The notes beneath the pieces are model-generated. The model worked only from the letters and a program-made list of their open reading frames with translations. It was not told the origin of the DNA and did no database searches. Made by a program: the position numbers and the translations under genes. A stretch of DNA of 64,000 nt, taken from Salinilacustrithrix sp034522155 (GTDB taxonomy: Bacteria > Actinomycetota > Acidimicrobiia > Acidimicrobiales > Salinilacustritrichaceae). Below are positions 26,659 to 35,202 of the stretch, in pieces. Every line of letters begins with the position of its first letter. Position 1 is the stretch's first letter. Location: NCBI GenBank assembly GCA_034522155.1, contig JAXHLP010000003.1, positions 310,001-374,000 of the forward strand, read 5' to 3'.

Positions 26659-27474
26659 TCAGGCCCGGGGGAAGACCAGCAACGGCGACGACTGCGAGCT
26701 GGTGGCCAGCAGCGTGCCGTCCATCGACCACAGATGCGCGTGGCCGTGGCCGTAGCCGTCGTGGGCGGTGCTGCCCTCGATGTCGAGCAGCACCCACTCG
26801 GTCTCGACGAGGTGTCCCACGCGCAGGGTGTTGTCGAGGCTGGTTCCCGCGCCGTACTCGCCGGTGGCGTGGGCGACGGCCAGGGGCACCATGTCGCCGA
26901 GGAAGGCGAGGGACGCCGCGGTGTTGTGGGTCTCGCCGTCGAGGCGCGCCCAGATGGCCACGTGGCCGGGCGGCTCGCCACCCGTGGCGGGATCAGGCGG
27001 GTAGTCCACACGGCGGAACTCGCTGATGAGGTGATACCCGAACTCGGCCGCCTCGAGGTGGTGCTCACGCATGACCCCCTGCTCGGGCGGCGGCACCGTG
27101 GGCATCGTCGCTCCGGTACCGGTCAGCTCGCCGGTGGGGCCGGTGCGCGGTCGGGCGGTGGCACCGAGCGCGGTGTAGAGCAGCTCGCGGTCACGGGTCG
27201 CGGTGAGGCGGACCTGGCACACGTTGCGCCCCTCGGCCAGGATCTCGACCCGCTGTTCGATGCGGCTGCCGATCGGCGCCTGGCCGATGAACTGGGTGGT
27301 GCCCCACAGCGCCGGCCGGACCGTGGCCGTCTCGAACGCCTCGAGCGACGCGGCCAGCGCCGACCCGCCGTAGAGCGCGCCGTCGAGCCGGGCCAGGTGC
27401 GGGACCAGCTCGAAGACGGTGTGGCACGGGTCGTCGTCGACCACCTCGAGACCGAGGAACTCGTCCGCTCGCAT
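26659..27474 (-). CDS. Acyl-CoA thioesterase II-like double hotdog protein
   Basis: This 271-residue protein resembles TesB: two hotdog halves, with LDGALYGGSALAASLEAFET in the first and ARLDGETHNTAASLAFLGDM plus SLDNTLRVG in the second. In TesB-like enzymes the Asp of the second half (here in SLDNTL) takes part in catalysis. It would release fatty acids from acyl-CoA. I choose ATG 27474 because the longer frame from 27648 adds a basic, non-conserved leader. Confidence 0.88.
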   Translation of the reverse strand: MRADEFLGLEVVDDDPCHTVFELVPHLARLDGALYGGSALAASLEAFETATVRPALWGTTQFIGQAPIGSRIEQRVEILAEGRNVCQVRLTATRDRELLYTALGATARPRTGPTGELTGTGATMPTVPPPEQGVMREHHLEAAEFGYHLISEFRRVDYPPDPATGGEPPGHVAIWARLDGETHNTAASLAFLGDMVPLAVAHATGEYGAGTSLDNTLRVGHLVETEWVLLDIEGSTAHDGYGHGHAHLWSMDGTLLATSSQSSPLLVFPRA

Positions 27475-27637
27475 CCGGGGAGTCTGGCCAACCCGCAGGC
27501 CACGCCCCCAACCCGGAGGCAGTGCCTGTCGATGCCGGCCCGACGACGATGCGTTCTTGTCGGTACCGTTGCGTACCGTTGTCGGTGACTTCCCCCGATG
27601 TCTGACCGGCGCCTGCTGCGCGCCCTTCGGAGGAACG

Positions 27638-28114
27638 ATGGAACCCACCCCCGATCACCCCGCGACCCTCGACGTCGGCACCCTGAGCGACGCGCTCGCG
27701 ATCGGCCTCGACCTCGTCGACCTGTTCGGCGCCGACACCGACTTCTGCGCCGTGTGGCTCGGCGACGACGGTGTGCGGCGCGACCTCGTGATCTGTACCG
27801 ACGACCGGGGCCGCGACGTCAGCCGGTTGATCCGCTACGCCTGCATCGGCATCGGCATGCTCGACGCCTCGCAGGTCGTGCTGTGGCGCACCGCCGCCGA
27901 CCTCACCGACGCACCCCGGCTCGCCGGCGACTACTTCGTCCACTCGGCCGACGTCGAGGCGGCCGGGGCGACGTTGGTCGACGAGATCGTGCTGGGCGGC
28001 GACGAGCTGCGGTCACTGGCCGTCACCACCTTCACCGACGCGCCCGGCTGGGACGACGTCAGCGACCGCATCGCCGATCTCGGCGGCGAGGAAACGTCAG
28101 TGAAGTGGCATTGA
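27638..28114 (+). CDS. Conserved-looking protein of unknown function
   Basis: This is a 158-residue acidic cytosolic protein (TLSDALAIGLDLVDLFGADT at the start). It starts at ATG 27638 behind GGAGGAA, a good ribosome site. A strand–helix pattern (FCAVWLGDDGVRRDLVICTD) suggests a RadC/DUF-like alpha-beta fold, but no motif is decisive. Upstream 27475-27637 is the shared promoter region with the divergent thioesterase. Confidence 0.7.
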   Translation: MEPTPDHPATLDVGTLSDALAIGLDLVDLFGADTDFCAVWLGDDGVRRDLVICTDDRGRDVSRLIRYACIGIGMLDASQVVLWRTAADLTDAPRLAGDYFVHSADVEAAGATLVDEIVLGGDELRSLAVTTFTDAPGWDDVSDRIADLGGEETSVKWH

Positions 28115-28171
28115 CTCACCCGCTCTGACCCTCCTACCATTTCGATGCCTTTCGTCGAACCGGGGTGTGTC

Positions 28172-28750
28172 ATGGCGTGGTCCCGAATCGGTGCGTGTCT
28201 GCTGGCTGCCATCACGGTGGTGGGCGCGTGCAGCGGCAACGACGACGACGCCTCGCCGGTGACGGTCGACCCCGACTCGACCACCACCAGCGAGACGACC
28301 ACGACCACCGAGTCGACCACCACCACCGAGAACCCCGAAGCCGCGGTCGAGCAAGCCTTCTACGCCCAGTGGGACGCCTTCGTCGAGATCCTCGAGGACC
28401 CCGACCCCGCCAACCCGCTCATCGAGGAGCACTTCACGGGTCAGGCGCCGAGAGTCGCTGCTGGACACGATCAGTGAGTCACGCTCGGTGGACGAGGAAT
28501 CGAGCGAGGCCAGGCGACCCGCCGATCGCTGCCGACTCGACCATCGATCATCGAGACCGCATCGAGAGTCGCCAGACTTCTGCGGTCGTGTTGCACGTAC
28601 CAGACGGACTCGTCGTGTTCGATCTGCAGACCGGTGATGATCGTCAACGACGAAGTCAGTCGAGATCGACCAGCGAGAACGACGCTTCGAACTCGTCGAC
28701 GACGTCGTGGAAGGCATGTGCCAGCTCCACGCGACCTATCGAGACCCGAG
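28172..28750 (+). pseudogene. Lipoprotein gene broken by several frameshifts
   Basis: The start MAWSRIGACLLAAITVVGAC has a proper lipobox and is followed by a Thr/Ser/Glu linker and AAVEQAFYAQWDAFVEILED. This frame stops at 28477. Pieces of the probable remainder are read in other frames: RRESLLDTISESRSVDEESS at about 28450, SRQTSAVVLHVPDGLVVFDL near 28570-28630 and EIDQRERRFELVDDVVEGMC at 28650-28720. At least three indels separate them. The original was a Thr-linker lipoprotein with a small beta-rich domain; its function is unknown. Confidence 0.6.
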
Positions 28751-28883
28751 GAGCCATCGTGCGACGACGTTGCGCTTAGCGCTAGCCGCAGTCTTGCTCT
28801 CGATCGCAGGCGCTCGCTGACGCGGTGCCTCAGCGTCGGGCAGCCGCGACTACAAGCGACCCGAGCAGGACTCCGATGGGAAC

Positions 28884-29576
28884 GTGGTGCTGACGGTGGG
28901 GAGGGACGGGTCGGTGAGCCAGCCCGCGCCGAAGGGCGGGACGCTCGACTGCACCCTGTACCAGCACGCACCGTCGCTGGACGGGGTCGAGAATCCGCCG
29001 TTGGCCTCGGCCGACCTCCAGGAGGACTACTACTACTGGCTCACCTGCACCGACGCGTCCGGCGAACAGGTCGTGGCCCGGTTCTTCCAGTACGAGCCCG
29101 GCGTGAACGTGATCGACCCGGCCGAGCTCGCCCGCCGGGCCCGCGACCAACTCGACATCCGCTACCCCGAGCCCCGCACCAGCCCCGCGTTCACCATCGA
29201 CCAGATCGTGGGCATCGACACCTGGCTGTGGATCGACCCCGCCGCCTGGGAGCCGATCTCGGCCACGGCCAGCATCCCCGGCCTCGCCGTCTCGGCCACG
29301 GCCACGCCCCACCACGTCACCTGGGATCTGGGTGACGGCACCACCGTCACCTGCCACGGGCCCGGCACCCCCTACGACGACAGCCGACCGCCGTCGGAGC
29401 AGTCGACCGACTGCAGCCACCTGTACCAGGACGCCGGCGCCCACACCGCCAGCGCCACCATCACCTGGACCGTCGAGTGGTCGGCCACCGACGGCACCGG
29501 CGGTCCCCTCGCCGACGCCAACCGCACCACCGAGTTCCCCATGACCGTGGTCGAGCGCCAAGCCGTCGGCACCTGA
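28884..29576 (+). CDS. Exported protein, signal peptide interrupted by a stop
   Basis: From GTG 28884 the frame encodes 230 residues: a beta-rich part and a PKD-like segment (HHVTWDLGDGTTVTCHGPGT, then CSHLYQDAGAHTASATITW) typical of surface-exposed domains. Directly upstream in the same frame lies a good signal peptide (RLALAAVLLSIAGAR), but a TGA at about 28819 separates the two. Either the gene is inactivated for export or a base there is wrong. Without the upstream part the protein would stay in the cytosol. Confidence 0.6.
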   Translation: MVLTVGRDGSVSQPAPKGGTLDCTLYQHAPSLDGVENPPLASADLQEDYYYWLTCTDASGEQVVARFFQYEPGVNVIDPAELARRARDQLDIRYPEPRTSPAFTIDQIVGIDTWLWIDPAAWEPISATASIPGLAVSATATPHHVTWDLGDGTTVTCHGPGTPYDDSRPPSEQSTDCSHLYQDAGAHTASATITWTVEWSATDGTGGPLADANRTTEFPMTVVERQAVGT

Positions 29577-29588
29577 TCCCGAGCGCGA

Positions 29589-29688
29589 CCGGGCGCAGCA
29601 CCCTTCACCACCGACGGCCCACACGCCCGAACCCCCACGCCACCCCACCGGGCGCAGCACCCTTCACCACCGAAGGCTCACACGCCCG
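29589..29688. repeat. Two 41-bp direct repeats between convergent genes
   Basis: Copies at 29589-29629 and 29648-29688 match at 39 of 41 positions. Each copy begins with CGGGCG (after one C) and ends with CGCCCG, an inverted pair that could form a hairpin. They fill most of the space between the convergent genes ending at 29576 (+) and 29720 (-), so a terminator role for both strands is possible. Confidence 0.6.
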
Positions 29689-29719
29689 GTTCCAGCGGTG
29701 GAGCCGCAGGCCGGCTCCG

Positions 29720-30955
29720 TCAGAGCTCGACGGGCAGGTGCTTGATGCCCCCGATGAAGTTGGAGCGGAGGTGGTCGGGCGGGCCGACCCGGCTCACGCC
29801 CGGCGCCCGCTTGGCCAGCTCCTCGAACAGCAGCCGGATCTCGAGCCGGGCGAGCTGGGCACCGAGGCAGAAGTGGGGTCCGCCACCGCCGAAGGCGATG
29901 TGGGGGTTGGGCGTGCGGGCGATGTCGAAGACGTAGGGATCGTCGAAGACATCCTCGTCGCGGTTGGCCGAGATGTACCAGAGGCTGATCTTGTCGCCCT
30001 CGTGGATGGTCTGGTCGCGCACCTCGAAGTCCTGCATCGCGGTGCGCCGGAAGTACATGACCGGCGACGCCCAGCGCAGGATCTCCTCGGTGGCCGTCTC
30101 GATACGCCCCTCCGGGTCGTCGACCAGCGCCTGCCACTGGTCGGGATGGTCGAGGAACGCGTTCATGCCATGGCTGATGGCGTTGCGCGTGGTCTCGTTT
30201 CCCGCCACCGACAGCAGCAGGAAGAACAGGTTGAAGTCCATCGCGGTGAGCTGCTCGCCGTCGATGTCGGCCTCGAGGAGCTTGGTGATGATGTCGTCGT
30301 GGGGATCGTCGCGGCGGGCGTCGGCGAGCTGCTGCGCGTACATGAACATCTCGACCTGGGCTTCCTGGATCTTCTCCTCGCCCGAGTAGTACTCGGGGTC
30401 GTCGGAGCCGACGAAGCGGTTGGACCACTCGAAGATCTTGTGCCGGTCCTCGTGGGGCACGCCGATGAGCTCGGCGATCACCTCCAGGGGCAGCTCGGCG
30501 GCGATGTCGACCACGAAGTCGGCCTCGCCCTTCTGGATCGCCCGCTCGACGATGGCGACGGTCAGCTCCCGTAGATGCGGTTCGAGCAGGCGCATCATGC
30601 GGGGCGTGAACCCGCGGTTGACCAGCTTGCGGTGCCGCGTGTGGTCGGGCGGGTCCATCATCAACATGAGCTTGGCGTCGCCCTGGTTCTTCTCGAAGTC
30701 CGACAGCTCGCGTTCCTCGAGGTCGAGGACTCCGCCGTTGTCGGAGTCGGAGCTGAAGGTCTTGGCATCGCGGTTGCAGGTGACGATGTCGTCGTACTTG
30801 GTGATGACCCAGAAGCCGGGGCCCTCGGGTTCGGGGTGCTTGTACACCGGCTCGTTGGCGCGCAACCACGCGAACCACTCGTGCGGGATGCCCTGGGTGA
30901 AGCGATCGCGGTCGAGCAGGTCGATGTCGTCGCGGGTGACGCCGGTGGTGTCCAT
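29720..30955 (-). CDS. Cytochrome P450
   Basis: This 411-residue soluble bacterial P450 has heme Cys363 in FGGGGPHFCLGAQLARLE, the ExxR pair E291/R294 and the oxygen-binding helix AGNETTR at 251-257. Overall it resembles the CYP125/CYP142 group that oxidises sterol side chains, judging from the HTRHRKLVNRGFTPRMM and FGSDDPEYY-like segments. The substrate assignment is an inference; no sterol genes are nearby. A ferredoxin partner is not encoded next to it. The HD-domain gene lies immediately upstream in the same direction (21 bases). Confidence 0.93.
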   Translation of the reverse strand: MDTTGVTRDDIDLLDRDRFTQGIPHEWFAWLRANEPVYKHPEPEGPGFWVITKYDDIVTCNRDAKTFSSDSDNGGVLDLEERELSDFEKNQGDAKLMLMMDPPDHTRHRKLVNRGFTPRMMRLLEPHLRELTVAIVERAIQKGEADFVVDIAAELPLEVIAELIGVPHEDRHKIFEWSNRFVGSDDPEYYSGEEKIQEAQVEMFMYAQQLADARRDDPHDDIITKLLEADIDGEQLTAMDFNLFFLLLSVAGNETTRNAISHGMNAFLDHPDQWQALVDDPEGRIETATEEILRWASPVMYFRRTAMQDFEVRDQTIHEGDKISLWYISANRDEDVFDDPYVFDIARTPNPHIAFGGGGPHFCLGAQLARLEIRLLFEELAKRAPGVSRVGPPDHLRSNFIGGIKHLPVEL

Positions 30956-30976
30956 GCCCGCGATTCTGACGCACCG

Positions 30977-31588
30977 TCAGATCTGGTGCACTCCCGCCCG
31001 CTCGGCCAGCTCGTCGACCGCCTCGCACAGCGCCCGGGACAGGTCGTGGTCGGGCATCCGGGACCGGATGCCGTCGGCCAGCGAGCGGTAGTACCAGACG
31101 TGGTCGGCCGCGTCCTCGGTGGTGAAGCGAGCCCACAGGTCGTCGCCGAGATCGTCGAGATCGTCGACGATCGACCGGACATTGTGGAGCTTGTCGGCCG
31201 CGGCGACCACCAGCGAGACCGACGACTTCGTGGGCAGCGCTTCGACGTAGGCCTGCTTGCGCTCCCGCCACGGGGCCTTGGTCTCGCCGGCGTCGGTGTC
31301 GGCGACGCTGTCGGACAGGTCGGCCACGACGGTGGCGACGTCGTCGCCGAACTCGGCGCGGACGTCGTCGAGCCGTGCCAGGCCACCGTGGTCCTCGACC
31401 ACGTCGTGAAGGTAGGCGGCAGCCACCTGCACCGGCGTGCCACCCGCATCCTGGACGATCTGGGCCACCGGCTCGAGGTGCCCGTCGAAGTAGGACACCC
31501 CGCTGCCCTTGCGGGTGTCACCGAGGTGCGCGGCCCGCGCGTAGGCACGAGCCCGACCAACCAGATCCGCGGAGCGCGCAGCAGCCAT
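30977..31588 (-). CDS. HD-domain (p)ppGpp hydrolase-like protein
   Basis: The 203-residue protein has the signatures of the RelA/SpoT hydrolase domain: YLHDVVED (HD metal pair) and VAAADKLHNVRSI, the ADKLHN box. There is no synthetase, TGS or ACT domain, so it resembles small alarmone hydrolases (Mesh1-like). It may degrade (p)ppGpp or another nucleotide. I choose ATG 31588; a longer frame to 31837 runs antisense through the next gene. It precedes the P450 gene by 21 bases. Confidence 0.8.
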   Translation of the reverse strand: MAAARSADLVGRARAYARAAHLGDTRKGSGVSYFDGHLEPVAQIVQDAGGTPVQVAAAYLHDVVEDHGGLARLDDVRAEFGDDVATVVADLSDSVADTDAGETKAPWRERKQAYVEALPTKSSVSLVVAAADKLHNVRSIVDDLDDLGDDLWARFTTEDAADHVWYYRSLADGIRSRMPDHDLSRALCEAVDELAERAGVHQI

Positions 31589-31657
31589 CGTGAAGATGAT
31601 AGGGAGTGGCCGCTCTCGGTCGCACCGACCGACGGCGAGAACCCCGGAGGAACCCTG

Positions 31658-32083
31658 ATGTCGTCCACCCCACCCGGCCAGACCCCGGCGGGCTGGTACC
31701 CCGACCCGAACCAACCGGGCATGCTCCGCTACTGGGACGGCTCGGCCTGGACCGAGCACACCAACCAGCAGTCCCAGGTGGCCAACCCCGGCTACCAGAC
31801 CTACGCGCCCGGGATGACCGGCAAGCCCACCAACCACCTGGTGCCGGCCATCCTCACCACGATCTTCTGCTGTCTTCCGTTCGGGATCGTCTCGATCGTC
31901 AAGGCCTCGCAGGTCAACAACCTGTGGGACACCGGCCAGTACGTCGCAGCTCGCAAGGCCTCCGAGGACGCCAAGAAGTGGTGGCTGGTCTCCCTGGGGG
32001 TGAGCCTCGTGCTCTTCGTCGGCTACTTCGTGTTGGTGATCGCGCTGGGTATCGGCACCGCCTCCACGAGCTCGAACTTCTGA
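31658..32083 (+). CDS. DUF2510–CD225/dispanin membrane protein
   Basis: The 141-residue protein starts with a DUF2510 motif (PAGWYPDPNQPGMLRYWDGS, then AWTEHT). It continues with a CD225-type pair of membrane helices (LVPAILTTIFCCLPFGIVSI, ending in VSLVLFVGYFVLVIALGI). This architecture is common in actinobacteria; the role is unknown. The ribosome site GGAGGAA lies before ATG 31658. It is probably an operon with the DUF2752 gene seven bases downstream. Confidence 0.9.
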   Translation: MSSTPPGQTPAGWYPDPNQPGMLRYWDGSAWTEHTNQQSQVANPGYQTYAPGMTGKPTNHLVPAILTTIFCCLPFGIVSIVKASQVNNLWDTGQYVAARKASEDAKKWWLVSLGVSLVLFVGYFVLVIALGIGTASTSSNF

Positions 32084-32090
32084 GCCCGCG

Positions 32091-32546
32091 ATGACCGCCG
32101 CCGTTTACGACCTCTCACACCGCGACCTTCGCGGACCAGCCGCGGCCGGTGTGGCGGCGACGGTGTACCTCGGCGCGGTGGCGGTCACCGACCCGTTCTC
32201 GGCCATGACAGTTCGCGGCGTGGCCATCGAGTGCCCGATCCACGCGGCCACCGGCGGCTTCTGTCCCGGGTGTGGGTCGACGCGGGCGGTGCACGAACTG
32301 CTCCACGGCGACCTGGTCGGCAGCCTCGTCTGCCATCCGCTCGTGCTCCCGCTCGTCGGGCTGCTCGCCTACCTGTGGGTGTCGTGGATCGCCCGCCGGC
32401 GCGGCCGCGACCCGTGGTGGGCCCGGACCCCCACCGAACTGCCGGCCGCGGTGCCGATGCTGCTGGTGGTGGGCTTCGTGGCGCTCACCGTCGTGCGCAA
32501 CGTGCCGGGGTTCGAGTGGCTGCCGCCACCCGACGTCGCGCCCTGA
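32091..32546 (+). CDS. DUF2752 membrane protein
   Basis: This 151-residue protein has about three membrane helices and the DUF2752 signature CPGCGSTRAVHELLHGD at about residues 62-78. The conserved CPxCG may bind a metal. It often accompanies DUF2510/CD225 proteins, as here. Function is unknown. Confidence 0.9.
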   Translation: MTAAVYDLSHRDLRGPAAAGVAATVYLGAVAVTDPFSAMTVRGVAIECPIHAATGGFCPGCGSTRAVHELLHGDLVGSLVCHPLVLPLVGLLAYLWVSWIARRRGRDPWWARTPTELPAAVPMLLVVGFVALTVVRNVPGFEWLPPPDVAP

Positions 32547-32584
32547 CGACCGGGCGTCGGGTCGAACACCGACGGGTGATGACA

Positions 32585-32604
32585 CGCCCGGAACAGACCG
32601 GGTG
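32585..32604. terminator. Hairpin after the DUF2752 gene
   Basis: CGCCCGG at 32585-32591 pairs with CCGGGTG at 32598-32604 (one G·U) over loop AACAGA. It lies between the convergent DUF2752 and short-chain dehydrogenase genes and can serve both. Confidence 0.5.
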
Positions 32605-32661
32605 CACCATCGCACCCCCACGTGCCGCCACACGCCCAGCGCGGGTCGGGTGCCGGACCGG

Positions 32662-33636
32662 TCAGCTGCTGAGCATCCCGGCGCCGCCCTCCCGGGCGCG
32701 AGCCAAACGCTCGGGGAACGTCACTTCGTAGGCCTCGTCGGGCGCGGCCCGCACCTGCTCGTCGAGCACGTGGGCGTCGTCGCCCACGAGGATCCGCCAA
32801 CGGCCCGCCCGGACGCCGTCGAGGATGATCGCCGCAGCCTCGTCGGCCGAGGTCGGCGCGTTGTCGCGGAACAGCTCGCCCCGCAGCTGCCAGAACCCCC
32901 GCAGCTGGTCGTCGGTGGCATCGGACAGGTCCATGCCGCGGGCGGCGGCGGTGCGGCGCATCTGGTCGAAGTCGTCCTCGTCGAGATCGTCGGCGGTGTG
33001 ACCGAGGATCTCGGTGGAGTTGATGACGATCGACGTGCCGACGTGACCGGGCATCACCACCGACACCCCCACGTGGGGCGCGTTGACGCGGAAGTCGTTG
33101 ATGAGCGCCTCGGTGAAGCCCTTCACCGCGAACTTCGCCGCCGAGTACGCGGTGTGGGGCATGCCCGGCCCGATCGAAGCGAAGAACCCGTTGACGCTGC
33201 TGACGTTCACGAGGTGCCCTTCTTCGGCGGCCACCAGCATCGGCACGAAGGTCCGGCAGCCGTTGTAGACGCCGTGCCACACGACGTCGAACGTGCGGTC
33301 CCAGTCGGCGCGGTCGCCGGCCACGAAGCTGCCGCCGCCGCCGATGCCGGCGTTGTTGAACACGAGGTTGACGTGGTCCGTGCCGTGTTCGGCACGGACG
33401 TGGTCGCCGAAGCTGGCCATGGCGTCCTCGTCGGCGACATCGGCCACGAACGTGGTCACGCGCGTGCCATCGGGCGCACCCTCCAGCGCGAGCTCGCGCG
33501 ACTCGGCCATGGCATCTGCCGACAGATCGCACATCGACACGTGGGCGCCGGTGGCGGCCAACTGCCCCACCAGCGCCCGGCCGATGCCGGTGCCGCCACC
33601 GGTGACGACGGCGATGCGCCCTTCCAACTGCTCCAT
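32662..33636 (-). CDS. Short-chain dehydrogenase/reductase
   Basis: This 324-residue Rossmann enzyme has the glycine motif VTGGGTGIGRAL, NNAG, catalytic Ser in VNVSSVNGF and YSAAK with the Tyr and Lys. An extended C-terminal part (residues ~220-324) is longer than in classic 250-residue SDRs. ATG 33636 is used because the family starts right before the first strand (LEGRIAVVTGG). The substrate is unknown. It is divergent from the membrane protein gene at 33743. Confidence 0.92.
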   Translation of the reverse strand: MEQLEGRIAVVTGGGTGIGRALVGQLAATGAHVSMCDLSADAMAESRELALEGAPDGTRVTTFVADVADEDAMASFGDHVRAEHGTDHVNLVFNNAGIGGGGSFVAGDRADWDRTFDVVWHGVYNGCRTFVPMLVAAEEGHLVNVSSVNGFFASIGPGMPHTAYSAAKFAVKGFTEALINDFRVNAPHVGVSVVMPGHVGTSIVINSTEILGHTADDLDEDDFDQMRRTAAARGMDLSDATDDQLRGFWQLRGELFRDNAPTSADEAAAIILDGVRAGRWRILVGDDAHVLDEQVRAAPDEAYEVTFPERLARAREGGAGMLSS

Positions 33637-33742
33637 CGGCACGAAACCCCCGTGATCTCGGTACAGCCGGTCTCTTGACTGCGCGGTCAAGGACGGTAGC
33701 AGTCCGCTGTCCGCCCATCCCGCCCGGTACGGTTGTGCCCCG

Positions 33743-35095
33743 ATGACCGACGTCGACCGCCGAGCGACGGTGGTCCTCCCGGAATCACGGACGTCGGGGA
33801 AGGACCAGCACCACAGCCACGACCCCGGGGCTGACACCGGCCGCGGTCCGGGTCGATGGGGCGACCGCGTGCCGTCGCCCACCCGCCTCGCGCTGCTGTG
33901 CGGGCTGCTGTACCTACCCTTCATCGGGCTCGGCTACGGCACCGACATCGACATCACCAACATCCTCCGCAGCGGCGAGTCGATCCTCGCCGGCGACTAC
34001 CGGTACTCCCGCCCGCCCGGCGCGTTCCCCTACGAGCTGCTCGTCGGTGGACTCGACCGCATCGGCGGGCCGGCGCTCGTCAACCTGGCGTCGGCGGCCG
34101 CCGCGATCGCCGGCCTCGTCTCCCTCGCCCGCATCGTCGAACGCAACCACGGGGCCCGCGCCGGGCGCATCGCCGTCATCGTCGTGGCCACCCAACCGTG
34201 GTTCTGGGTGGCCGCCACCTCGCTCGGCGACTACCTGTTCGCACTCGCCCTGCTGCTGGTGGGCATCGACGCCGCCCAACGCGACGCCAGGATCGCCGCC
34301 GGCCTCGCGTTCGGCCTCGCCGTGGGCTTCCGCTCGACCACGTGTCTGCTGGTCGCCGCCTACCTGCTGGCCGAGGTCACCGGACGCTCGGTCCGCCACC
34401 CCGACGGCACCGGCGACCGCAAGTGGCGCGACGCATTCGTGACCGGCGTCGGTGCCGCGGTCGTGGGAGCGGCCATGTTCGTGCCCCCGTGGCTGTCGGT
34501 CGGCCAGACCACGCAGTTCCTCGACAACCAACTCCGCACCGGTGACGTGCTCGTCATGCTGGCCCGGTGGGGTGTCAAGAACGCGGCCTTCTTCGGGGTG
34601 ATCGCCATCGTCCTGCTCCTGGTCCGGGCCCCCGTGCTGTTCGCCGGGCTCGACCGGTTCCGCTCCCTCGTCATGGTCCGCTTCGCCGTGTTCGGTGGGC
34701 TCGTGACCGAGCTGCTGTTCCTGCGATTCCCGTGGAAGCCCGTGCACCTGCTGCCGATGGCGGTGTGCGTGGCGATCCTCCTCGCCGTCAGCCCCCGCAC
34801 CTCCAACCGGCTCGTCGCCGGCGTGGTCGCGTCGCAGTTGGCGCTGGCCGTGGTGTCGGTGAGCATCGCCGAGCCCGACGTGGCCGATGCCGCGACCGAC
34901 GGCCAGTTCGCACCGGGCCTGACACGTGGCGTGGTCGTCAACGACATCGACTGCCGGCTCGACCCGCCCTTCGCGGGCGACTGGCCCGACCTGTCGACCC
35001 CCGAGGCCGACTTCGCCGCCGTCGACCTCTTCGCGTGCCAGGCCCGGTCGTGGCGGGCCGGCGAGGGCCCGTCGCCTCTCCCCGACGACAGCTAG
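33743..35095 (+). CDS. Multi-pass membrane protein, GT39/GT87-like
   Basis: The 450-residue protein has a ~45-residue polar N-terminus, then about nine membrane helices and a short extracytoplasmic tail. The first loop holds GYGTDIDITNILRSGESILA and YRYSRPPGAFPYEL, the place where GT-C glycosyltransferases carry their catalytic acids. It could transfer a sugar from a polyprenol carrier, but the family match is only architectural. Confidence 0.6.
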   Translation: MTDVDRRATVVLPESRTSGKDQHHSHDPGADTGRGPGRWGDRVPSPTRLALLCGLLYLPFIGLGYGTDIDITNILRSGESILAGDYRYSRPPGAFPYELLVGGLDRIGGPALVNLASAAAAIAGLVSLARIVERNHGARAGRIAVIVVATQPWFWVAATSLGDYLFALALLLVGIDAAQRDARIAAGLAFGLAVGFRSTTCLLVAAYLLAEVTGRSVRHPDGTGDRKWRDAFVTGVGAAVVGAAMFVPPWLSVGQTTQFLDNQLRTGDVLVMLARWGVKNAAFFGVIAIVLLLVRAPVLFAGLDRFRSLVMVRFAVFGGLVTELLFLRFPWKPVHLLPMAVCVAILLAVSPRTSNRLVAGVVASQLALAVVSVSIAEPDVADAATDGQFAPGLTRGVVVNDIDCRLDPPFAGDWPDLSTPEADFAAVDLFACQARSWRAGEGPSPLPDDS

Positions 35096-35202
35096 AACCG
35101 ACACTCGGGCACGAACCCCCCGAATCCCCCGAAAACCACATATATCCATCAGAAGGCGCACCCGCTTCGACCTTTTCGGCGCCGTTCCGTAGCGTGACCT
35201 GG

